From the NCBI GenBank assembly GCA_024220525.1, contig JAMYWO010000389.1, positions 1 through 32,169 of the forward strand: a stretch of DNA of 32,169 nucleotides, written 5' to 3'. This DNA comes from Cochliopodium minus (Eukaryota; Discosea; Himatismenida; Cochliopodiidae). The notes below the pieces were generated by a model. It did no database searches. It was given only the letters and a program-made list of their open reading frames with translations, and was not told the origin of the DNA. This document shows positions 22,233 through 32,169 of the stretch, one piece after another (position 1 is the stretch's first letter; each line of letters opens with the position of its first letter). Made by a program: the position numbers and the translations under genes.

Positions 22233-23929
22233 TTAATTATAAAAATTGAAAAGATTTTTCGATACAGAAATCATTCTCCTTCCATTTGATTTCAATTCAG
22301 AAATCAAATTTTCCTTATCCTTTTGAGACTCTTGTGACTCATAAATATCGTGCAAAATGCTGGGGGTGGGATACAAAGAACAAATGAGGTTGGCCTTGTC
22401 ACCACTGATACCCTTTAACTGCATGAGTTGTTTACCAAAAATGTCTTTGACGTTCAAGTTTTTGCTTTTGTCGTTGAGTGTATTGAAATTCTCCAAAGAA
22501 AAAGTAGTGACAGCCTTAATGAGGGGATCAGTAAGACTTTTTCTGTATTGCCGGGAAATCATGTGAGTCAAATCAGACAAGTAAGAAATAGTGCCCTCCA
22601 TGTTACGGGTGTTGTGGATGTGATAATTGTGAGTTCCATGCGAAGTGTTCAAAAGCGCGCTCTCCAAAGTTTGAGAACAAAGTCCCCGGCCCTTCTTGTC
22701 CCAATCGGAAACGTTCCCCTCGATGATGTAGAAGATGTTGGAGATGCCACACTTCTTGATCCTGTACTTCTGCTCCTTATATCTCTTGTCGATGATGGAA
22801 TGAGAAAGATCACATACTGTCTTCCTCTCGGCGACCCAGTTGAGCACTTTCTCTTCGCCGTTCTCCTTTTGCACGACCCACATCATATCTCCGACATTCA
22901 AGGTGCGGAGATGACATTCGACGTTGTGAGATTTCAATTTCTCGACGACATCCTTGTTGTTCATCTTCATGGAGGTATTTTCTCTGATATCCATGATTAG
23001 TATCACCTTATCCTTCATGTGGGTCTTTGTGGGAGTGAAGATCGACGCTACTTTCTTCCCCTTGTTGATCTTGCTTGTTTTGTTGCTTTGCATCTGCCCC
23101 TCCTCCTCAATCACCCTCTTTCTCTTTTTGATCTGTGGAGATGATCTCAATTCAGGAGATAGCAGAGAGATCGATGTATTTGGAGAGATCAAGCTGACAT
23201 TATTGTTATTGATGTTATTATTTTGTATGTTGATGAATTTATTGATGTTGAAATTATTTTTGTTTGCTTTGATTCTGTTGTTATTTTTGATATGATTGCT
23301 TATGTTTTCATAATTATTTGTTGTTATTTTATTCACTATTTTCTCTACTTGCATATTCTTCTTCTTTGGTGTCACTATCTTTCTTTTGCTTATTTCTTTT
23401 CTATTATCTGATATCTGCTTCTTGTTCGGTGTTTTAATTGGTGATATATTGTTTCTCTTGTTGTTATCGCTTTCCATCAATGATATTGGTCTTTCCCTCA
23501 ATATATTGTCACAATTTTCTCCTATTTTCTGCTTTTTTTGTTTTTCGCTCGCATTCCTCGTATTATTTCCTATCATAAAAGGAAAATAAGTTCAAAAAAA
23601 AGGAAAATTCAATATTCTATGAATTATAAAAATTTATTAGCTAAGAAGAAATATTGCTTACTTTTATTAGATTTCTCTATATTTGAATTTTCCAATATTG
23701 GAATTTTATTTTTATAAGACTGCAACAAACTTTCCAATTTATTGGCTATGAGATCCCCTACTCCAACCAGATTTTTCGCTTCTAATCCACTTCTCAATGG
23801 CAATGGATATTTCTTTATCGAATTCAATGCCTTCTTATAATTATTTGCTGCAGAATTTTTCCCATCATTTTGTGCTTGAATGATTAATTTCTGTAGATAT
23901 CTAATAAACAATAGATTCATAAAACTCAT
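22233..23929 (-). CDS. MUS81: Crossover junction endonuclease MUS81
   Basis: Exons 23929-23662 and 23569-22233 (phase 1) give 534 aa, close to the human length. The N-terminal helix-hairpin-helix region is clear (NLLFIRYLQKL, then IKKYPLPLRSGLEAKNLVGVGD). A low-complexity Asn/Lys-rich linker follows (about 90-270). The ERCC4 nuclease domain has DIRE (first metal ligand), NVGDMMWVV, and the signature ERKTVCDLSHSIIDKRYKEQ; the usual DGRF is DKRY here. The C-terminal HhH region includes FGKQLMQLKGISGDKANLI. MUS81 with an EME partner cuts branched DNA at stalled forks and in meiosis. The gene converges on the NF-YC-like gene with 70 bp between stops and diverges from TOR. Confidence 0.95.
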
Positions 23930-24451
23930 TCTTCTCTTATTATAATTTTAAGGATTAAATTCCTTTTCTATTTTTTTTTATTTTTTTTTTTTAAATCAAC
24001 GATTTTTCCAATTTGACATAAAATAAAAAAAATAAAAAATAATCGTTAATATCGTTACCTAATTAACAATTCTGCTTTAATTGGAGTTGAGATAATAATG
24101 ACAAGTTGCCATTAATTCAATTATAACGATCATTTCCTTATTTTATTCATTTTATTTTCTCATACAACTCAACCTTCTTTAATAATCAAACAATAATGCT
24201 TTCATTTTCTACCATTCCCAAATAAAATCTTTACAAATTTCAATTCAATCAATATAGAGTAATTGGATATTAGGCTTTAAATATTCAGATTTAATCGATT
24301 TGAATATTTTATTTTTGCAATTTAATCATTCAATTCAATGATGATTTTGAAGTATTATGCCTTCTTGTTGTAAACTGTAAAGTTAATATAAAATAAAAAA
24401 AAAAATTTAGAGAATTTTTGTTGTATAAGCCTGTGGTATCAATTGAAAGAA
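23930..24451. other. Divergent intergenic region between MUS81 and TOR
   Basis: 522 bp with no supported gene. Near MUS81 it is T-rich simple sequence. Further on there are mixed A/T words and an imperfect palindrome AATATTCA...TGAATATT at about 24279-24307. I see no tRNA or snRNA. It must contain both promoters. Confidence 0.6.
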
Positions 24452-27400
24452 ATGAATATAATCAGAAATATCAATGAAAAAAAAGAAAAGCCTCTGAATA
24501 AATCAGTTTGGAGTGATCAATTGGAAAATCAATTATCAGAAATAAGATCAGGGTACATCAAAAATCATATTGAATCATAGATACATCTAATTATAGAAAA
24601 ATCTCAGTTTTGATTCAAATATCAATAAAGATTTTACATTTTTCATATAACTCACTATAAAATTATATTTTTTTATATTTCTTCAATTTATAAAGGGTAT
24701 CAATACAATATGGAAGTCTAAAATTACAAAACAACCTTGGCAATAGATTTAAAGAATGGGTAAAACAAAAATTGATGAAATATTTAAATTCCCAAAGTTC
24801 CTTTTTTCAAATATAAACAATCAAATTATAAATTCATACTGAATCAAGATAGATCATTCCTTATTTAACAATATTGAAAAATATATTATTAATATAAACA
24901 TTATCTTCACCATATGAAATATAGATATCATCAAAGATGAAAGAATTGACAGGAGAAACTTTCAACAAATTATTATTGGATGTATTGAATGCATTTTTCA
25001 ATTTGGTGAATAGCACAAACAATGAAGATGTGATAACAGGAATCATAGCGATAACAAAATTGATAGAATTGGATTGCAGCTCAGAAACACGTCTGATCTC
25101 ACAATTGAGAATCACTTTATCGAATACAAATTCAGAGATACTGATATTAGCATCAGAAGCACTAGGAAAGCTTGTCAATTTGAAGGAAAGTGAGATAGGA
25201 GATTCGATCGAAACAGAAATTTACTACGCATTACAAAAGTTGAATCAAACAGAGAGAATAGAGCATGAGAGGTTCAGTGCTGTGTTGGTTTTGAAAGAGC
25301 TTGCTCTCAACGCACCTTCTCATTTTTACAAATACGAAACCATTTCACAATATTTCAATTACATTTGGGAGTCATTGATAGATCCTAAAATCAATATCAG
25401 GCTTGCTTCTCTCGAATCTCTTAAGGGTGTTTTGATGCTCCTTCAAAAAAGAGAATCATCTACTAGAAAGGGATGGTGTATCAGCTTGTACAACAAGATC
25501 ATGTACACTTTGAAGAATGGATCGACTGAAGCCATTCACGGATCTCTTTTGGCTCTTTCCAGTCTTGTTCACTATGCCTCCAAGACAATAGAAAATAATT
25601 TCAAAGACATTAATGAGGAGATTTTCAAGTTCAAAACACACAAAGACAAAATTGTTAGAGCTGTTGTCATAAAGATCCAGCCAATTCTAGCTGAAGCATA
25701 TACCAATGAATGGATGCGTTTGTATAGTAAAGGAACTATCAGTTGGTTGCTTACTTTGTCTAACAAAGACGACATCAGTCCTGCTTTTTTGGCCATCGGA
25801 AAAATTTGCATACACATCAAAGACAAGATAAAACCATACATGAATGATATTGCTTTAATGATCGAAAACGATCTTGGAAAAGTAAAGACTCCAGAGTGTT
25901 ATCAATGTTTGGAAATGCTTTCGATTGGTGCAAGTGATTCTTTTGGAAATTTCTTGCATCCACACATAAACAAGTTTTTGCGTAAAAAAATTTCTTATTC
26001 TAATGTTTTTTAAATTTTAAATTTTTTTTATTTAGCATCATTTTTAAAGGAAACTGTTTTGTCACTTCCACTTGCAAATGCTCTCATTTCTATTATCGAA
26101 AATGTTACAGATTCACGTAGAGTCATTTCTGAGTGTTTGTTGGACATCATTTCGGTCACCCTCACAGGAGAAAAGTTCAAAAGAAGCGTTTCCAAGTTTG
26201 TCAAACAATTATCTGACGACAGTGGAGCAACTTACCTCACTTTAGAAACAAATACAAACACAGCCCAACTTGCGCTTGCTTTGAAAATATTGAGAACAGT
26301 CTGTAAATATGTTGATTTGGATCTGACAAACTTTGTTACAGGTTGCATTGTCCATTTTCTTGATGCAGATAATGAAGAAGTTAGAACACAAGCTGCTTTG
26401 ACTTGCTCTGCTATGATTTTTCCTTATGATAAAGATGTTGTTCCTATTACGAGTAGAACAACCCTCAATAGAAGTACAACCATAGTCAAACCAGTGGATA
26501 TAGAGACAGATATTGACGATATCATCGAGAAGTTGTTGATTGTAGCAATTGCTGATCTTTCTCCTACCATCAGATCTTCTGTCTTGTCATCTTTGGACGA
26601 GAGATTTGATTACTATTTGGAACAACCTGAAAACTTAAAGTCATTGTTAATATTAATTAACGAAGAAGTATTGGAGGTAATCAATTGAATTTAATTTATA
26701 AAACTTTAAAACTTAATCTTTTATTTTGAAAAAAAAAAAACAGATCAGAGAACTTTCTTTGTGTATCATATCTAGACTTTTGAAAAGAAATCCATCCAAT
26801 CTTGTCCCTCATGTAAGAAAGATCGTTGTACAACTTTTGACTGAATTAGAATCTCAGGAATTCAAAAAGATTTCAGATTCTGCAAGATTGCTTTCCCTTT
26901 TGATCAGAGAGTGCGGAACTTTCATCAAACCTTACTCTGAATCGGTTTTGAAATTGTTGTTGCCTAAAATCACGGAGGATCATTCCATAACCACTATATC
27001 TTGTCTTCAAGCAGCAGGAGAACTTTCAAAGATCAACAGTCAACTTGTTTCTCCTCACGTCAAAAAGTTTTTTAATCTCCTCATTGATTTCCTTCAAAAA
27101 CAATCCACTTCTTCCAAAGAAAGGCAGATCATCTACCAAGCAATGTGCACTTTGTCAAGTGGTACATCACATGTCGTTTCTCCTTTTTTGGAGACGAATC
27201 TTTTACAGATCATCTTGAATGATTTGAAGAACACAAAGGATCTCAATCTTAGGAATGAGATCATAAAGGGATTGGGAATTTTGGGAGCTTTGGATCCTTA
27301 CAAACAGAAGCAAGTAGGAACAGATATCTTGCAAGATTACATCCAAATCAGCCATCTCAACATATCCACTGATGTCTACTACACATCCGTTGCTATCATC

Positions 27401-30400
27401 GCTTTAACAAAGATGTTGAGGAACACATCATTGTCAAGATATGCAAGACAAGTCGTCAGTACTGTTCTTTTCATTTTGAACAGATTGCAACCTGGTGAGA
27501 TAGGCAAGATCCTCCCTTTGATCGTTCCATCTTTCACTTCTGCTATCGATATCAGCGAACCAGGCTTGAAGGACTTTCTCTTTCAAAAGATCAAGGAACT
27601 TGTCACCATTTCAGGTGAGAACATCATCGATTACTGTGATCTCATCCTCGAGAAAGTGAAATCCTATTGGAGAACAGACATGTTTCATTCCATCGTTCCT
27701 GTTGTAGACGAACTTGTCACTGTTTTGGGAGGAGAGTTCAGAGTCTACGTTCCAGAGTTCATCCCTTTGATATTGGAAGTAATCAATGGAGATTCTGAAG
27801 ATAATTCCAAAATCATCAAAATTTTGGCTTCCTTGGAATTGATGAGTCCATGTTTAGATGGTAAATTACAATTTATAATATGAATTTTAAGAATCACATA
27901 CAATCATCTTTGTTCACAATTCTATACAAATGATATCTGATTTTAGACATGTCCAAATATTACAACTTTGTTAGCGGATATAATATTTTTACTAACAAAA
28001 TTTAAACTGTTGTAATATTTTTGGACATCCTAATCTGATTTTATTCTTAAAATAGGATTTTTGCATCTTCTCATTCCTTCAATCATGAAACGCGTTGAAG
28101 ATTTGGATAGCACCTTGGAATTGAGATTATGTGCTCTTCAATCCATCAGAAAGATCGCAATCAAAGTGAAATCCTTCGGAGATACGATTTCCAATGTTTT
28201 ACATCCGATGGCCAGAATCATCTCCAAATCAGAAGCATCCAGCGAAATTTGCAAGGAGGCAGTCACAACACTTTGCATCTTGGTGAACCGTTTGGGAGTC
28301 GATTATGTTTACTTCATCCCTACTTTCAACAAGATAATGAAACAAAAGGGAATCAAAGAACATGCTTATGAACAACTTGTATCCAAACTATTGAAGAACG
28401 AACAGACAAAGGAGATGCACATCAGCGCATTACGCCCTTCTTTGAAAATCAACAGGAAACAGACCAGTCTCAACAGAACATTGAATGTGGATGCCAATGC
28501 GATTATCAAGGCATGTGATCCCAATAACAGATCATCTGAGGACGATTGGTCTGAATGGATCGTCAAATTGAGTCTTGAGCTCGTGATCCAAACCCCATCA
28601 CCTGAGATCCGTTCCGTACAAGAGCTCGCCAAGATGCACAACCCTTTGGCTCAGGATCTCCTCAACTCTGCTTTCTTTTCTTGCTGGACAGAAATCAATC
28701 CTAAGCATCAATCTTCCATCGAGAGTAACTTGAGATCTGCTCTTGAGAATCCAAACATATCTACTGAAGTTTTGAGTGCAATTCTCAATGTAGCAGAATG
28801 GATGGTAAGTTTTTTTTATGATCTAAATTTTTTTTCTATCAATTTTTTGTTTTAATTGCTTCTCTTTTATAGGAACATTGTGATAGACCTTTAAACATTG
28901 AAGCTAACGTTTTAGGAGGAATTTCCACCAAAGTGTCTGCTTTCGCCAAAGCTCTTCACTACAAAGAAATAGAGTTCAAACAAAACCCGCAAGGGACTAT
29001 AGAAGATTTGATCGGTATCTACAATGTGTTGCAACAACCAGAGGCTGCTAATGGTTTGCTTTCTTTTGCAGAAAGAGAATACAAAATAGATTCGAGAGAA
29101 CGTTATTACGAAAAGTTGGGGAAATGGGAAGATGCACTTATTGCTTACGAGAACATACGCGAGGAGAATGTCGATGTGGAGAAAGGAAAGATGAGATGTT
29201 TGTACGCTTTGGGAAGGTGGAAGGAGCTTTCTGAGTTGTCCAAGAAGGGGTGGAGCAAGGATGAAGAGAACAAGCAAGCCACTGCTTTGTATGGGGCTGC
29301 ATCTGCTTGGAATCTTGGTAAAAAAAAAAAAATACAATTCTTAATTTCATTAATGAAAAACAAAAACTCGTTGTTTAGGTAAATGGGATGAGTTGAGGGA
29401 TTATTTGCAAGCAATGGACGAAGATGATCGTGAAGGAAACTTTTTCAGATCTATTTTGGCTCTTCACAACAAAGATTGGAAACTGGCCCAGTTTTTCATC
29501 GACAAAACAAGATCACTGATGGAAAACGAATTGATTGCTCTCGTTGGTGAATCATATAGCCGTGCTTATCAATTAGTTGTTACTTCTCAACAATTATCCG
29601 AAATGGAAGAGATAATCGAGTATTACACAAGTGACGGCGAAAGAAAAATGATCATCAAAAATTCTTGGAAGAAGAGATTGAAAGGAACACAAAGAAATGT
29701 GAATGTCTGGAAAAACATTTTGGGTGTGAGAAGTTTGGCTTTGACTCCAAGAGAAGACTTCAAGAACTGGATCAAGTTTGCGGGGTTGTATCAGAAGGAA
29801 GGAAATTTCATTTTGGCAGAACAAACTTTGGGGCGAGTCATCGGAAACAATGGGATGATCAATGAAGATACTTTGAGAAACATTCCTGAAGTAGTTTTTG
29901 CTCAAACAAGACTTGAATATGCAATCTCCAAAGAAGAACTAAAGAATGGTCCGATCACCAAACTCAACAAACTTGTCAACTTTCTCGAGAAAATAAGAAA
30001 CACAGAGAAAGTCAAGAAAGATGACAGAGAAAACTTGATTTCGTCGATACATCTCAGATTGTCCAAATGGAAATTGGATGTCACCAATCGTGAATCTCTC
30101 AACGATTTCCAAGATGCTTTGAATCATTGTCTAAAAGCGATCGAATACAGAGGAGACTGGTACAAGGCATGGCATGTATGGTCTTTGTTGAACTTTGAGA
30201 TCACAACACGCGAAGACAAGAAGATTCCTGCGAACATACTCCAAAAACACGTGATACAAGCAATCAAAGGGTTTTTGAGATCTATCTCGCTCGGTCCAAA
30301 CAACAGCTTGCAAAACACTCTGCGTCTTTTAACTTTGTGGTTCATTCACGGAGGTGATACTAACGTGGTGGATGCTCTTCAAGAAGGATTCAACACGGTA

Positions 30401-31751
30401 AGCATTGACAATTGGTTGCAAGTGGTTCCTCAATTGATCGCCAGAATCCACTCTCCCATCGTCGAAGTAAAGAAGCTCGTACAACACTTGCTGTGCAGAG
30501 TTGGTAAGGCACATCCACAAGCGCTCGTCTATCCATTGACTGTGGTTTCTAAATCACAAGACGAGAAGAGAGTCATCCCTGCTCAGTCCATCATCGATCA
30601 GATCAGTCTCGAAAACTCCAAACTTCTCGAACAAGTCGATTTGGTGAGCAACGAGCTCATCAGGTGTTCGATCTTGTGGCACGAGGCATGGTCCGACGCC
30701 TTGCAAGAAGCTTCCATCGCCTACTTCGACCACCAAGACGTAGAAAAGTTCATCGGACTTCTCGAGCCTCTCCACGCCGTGCTCGACAGTCCAAGTTCCA
30801 TCCGAGAAATGTCCTTCCAACAAACTTACGGAAGAGATTTGAAAGAAGCAAAGGAATGGTGCAACAAATACAAAATCAGCGGCGACAAACAACACATCAA
30901 CCAAGCTTGGGACTTGTACTACTGGTGCTTTCAGAGGTTGAAGAAGCAGATCGCTCAAATGGCCGTTTTGGATCTCAAGTACATCTCTTCTGCCCTCAAG
31001 GAGTCCCGCGACCTCATCTTGTCTGTTCCCGGCACTTACCAGGCCAACAGTAGTTCTGTCGTTTGTATCAAGAGTTTTGATGATGAATTCAAAGTTATCA
31101 CTTCCAAACAAAGACCTCGTAAAATTAGGTAAATCAAAGTTTTTTTTATTTTTTAAATATGTTATTTTTATTTATTTTAACTTTATGATATTTGTGACTT
31201 TAATTTTTTTCTCATTGTTTTAATTTTTTATTTTTTATTATTTTATTATTTTATTTTATTATTTTATTATTAATTTTTTATTTTTTATTATTATTTTTTA
31301 TTTTTTATTATTTTATTTTTTATTTTTTATTATTTTATTTTTTATTTTTGATTTAAAATTTATTTTCAATATTTTTAATAAAATTTTTTTTAGTATTAAC
31401 GGAAGTGATGGAAAATACTACGACTTTTTGCTCAAGGGACATGAGGACTTGAGACAAGACGAAAGAGTGATGCAGCTCTTCACATTGGTCAACAACTTGC
31501 TCAAAACCGACAGCGACACCAGCAAACAGTACCTTTCCATCAGTACTTACAGTGTCGTCCCTCTCTCTCCTAACAGTGGTGTTATTGGTTGGATTGCTGG
31601 TTGTGATACCCTTAATACTCTAACCAAGAAACACAGTTAAAATATTTATTTTTTATTTTTTATTTTATATTTTCATTATTTTAATTTTAATGTTTCATTT
31701 TATTTATTTTATTTTTATTTTATTTATTTTTATTTTATTTATTTTTATTTA

Positions 31752-31782
<31 letters not shown>

Positions 31783-32169
31783 TTAATTTTTTTTTATTTT
31801 ATCAACATTTTTATTTTAATATTTTTCATTTATATTTTTCATTTTTTTATTTTTATTTTCTTAGGAGAGGAAAGAAAACTTACTTGGATGGAAGACCACG
31901 CTTTCATGCAACAAGATGCCAAGAACTACGATCCTCTCACCCTCATTCAAAAGATCCAAATGTTTCAACATGCAATGAACAAATACAGTGGTGATGATCT
32001 CAAACAAACAATTTGGCTCAAAAGGTAAAAAATTTTTTATAATTTTTTTATTTTTCATTTTTATTTTTATTTTTTAATTTTTATATTTTTTAATTATTTT
32101 TTTTATTTTTTATTTTTTATTTTTTATTTTTTATTTTTTATTTTTTATTTTTTATTTTTTATTTTTTAT
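24452..32169 (+). CDS. TOR: Target of rapamycin (TOR) kinase, 5' ten exons (3' end outside window)
   Basis: Exons 24452-24552, 24696-24759, 24925-25981, 26036-26676, 26744-27860, 28056-28804, 28873-29317, 29379-31128, 31394-31635 and 31865-32024 give 2108 residues in phase. The last intron opens at 32025. Two small first exons supply the N-terminus; their product aligns with the start of the mTOR HEAT array. HEAT repeats fill about 1-1200, then FAT. The FRB domain starts near 1817 ([55 protein letters not shown]). The kinase N-lobe follows ([30 protein letters not shown] with the ATP-site Lys, PNSGVIGWI). The catalytic and activation loops lie beyond the window. TOR is the PI3K-like Ser/Thr kinase that couples nutrients to growth. 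The intron at 27861-28055 carries a MITE-like element. Confidence 0.96.
27946..28032. mobile_element. MITE-like inverted-repeat element, copy 2 (TOR intron)
   Basis: An 87-bp near-palindrome. The left arm GACATGTCCAAATATTACAAC pairs with the right arm GTTGTAATATTTTTGGACATC (28009-28029), and the inner TTTGTTAG (27967-27974) pairs with CTAACAAA (27992-27999). It is flanked by a perfect 11-bp direct repeat ATCTGATTTTA at 27935-27945 and 28033-28043, taken as a target-site duplication. That length fits Mutator-like DNA transposons. Removing the element and one repeat leaves a 97-bp intron, similar to its neighbours. It has no coding capacity. Confidence 0.8.
31129..31393. repeat. T/A simple-sequence TOR intron
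   Basis: The intron between the FRB-end exon and the kinase N-lobe exon is almost wholly ATTTT, ATTTTT and ATTATTTT units. It begins GTAAATC and ends TTTTAG. No other signal is visible. Confidence 0.85.
31636..31864. repeat. T/A simple-sequence TOR intron
   Basis: A GTTAAAAT...TTCTTAG intron filled with ATTTT/ATTTTT units. Excising it restores KKH-R-EERKLTW in the kinase domain. Confidence 0.85.
32025..32169. repeat. ATTTTTT array in the truncated last TOR intron
   Basis: It opens with donor GTAAAAAA, then a regular heptamer ATTTTTT array runs from about 32098 to the window end. Confidence 0.85.

Noticed and set aside
22357-23000. Open frames on the plus strand opposite MUS81
   Set aside because: Shadows of the highly conserved MUS81 nuclease exon on the other strand.
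24337-24420. ATGATGA C-box word near the TOR promoter
   Set aside because: No CTGA D box and no closing stem downstream.

Overview
This is a very AT-rich nuclear segment of a eukaryotic microbe. The genes carry many short GT-AG introns whose sense strand is strongly T-rich, often made of ATTTTT-type simple repeats. The gene content points to a free-living amoeboid or amoeboflagellate protist: a conditioned-medium-factor-like secreted hydrolase, a Kelch/F-box/Ras fusion, N/Q-rich proteins and TOR. The species cannot be fixed from sequence alone. Anaeramoebae, heteroloboseans and amoebozoans are all compatible.

Layout, with splice models built by hand from reading frame, phase and splice dinucleotides: (1) 111-748 (+), 3' end of a coiled-coil gene with a small inverted-repeat element in its first visible intron; (2) 6193-850 (-), an 18-exon secreted alpha/beta-hydrolase of the conditioned-medium-factor type, 681 aa, with one GC-AG intron and a 7-nt microexon; (3) 7810-6433 (-), an Asn/Ser/Thr-rich coiled-coil protein; (4) 11178-7961 (-), a SHOCT-like, ankyrin and RA-like protein; (5) 11420-15042 (+), an unrecognised 1057-aa helical, solenoid-like protein; (6) 18012-15093 (-), a 632-aa Kelch, F-box and Ras GTPase fusion ending in a CaaX box, with an altered G12 position and no DTAGQ; (7) 20620-18259 (-), RCL1 (RNA 3'-phosphate cyclase-like ribosome biogenesis factor), carrying two near-identical C/D-box snoRNA-like units in successive introns; (8) 21263-22162 (+), an NF-YC-like histone-fold subunit; (9) 23929-22233 (-), MUS81 endonuclease; (10) 24452 to the window end (+), TOR kinase, ten exons visible from the N-terminal HEAT repeats to the kinase N-lobe.

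The genes are a dense mix of housekeeping functions (growth control, ribosome assembly, DNA repair, CCAAT-type transcription) and lineage-type signalling proteins. Convergent pairs are packed to 50-101 bp. An 87-bp MITE-like hairpin with an 11-bp target duplication sits in a TOR intron, and a 76/77-identical copy opens the window in another gene's intron. The strongest candidates for something new are the Kelch-F-box-Ras protein, predicted to be stuck in its GTP state, and the twin intronic snoRNA-like units in RCL1.
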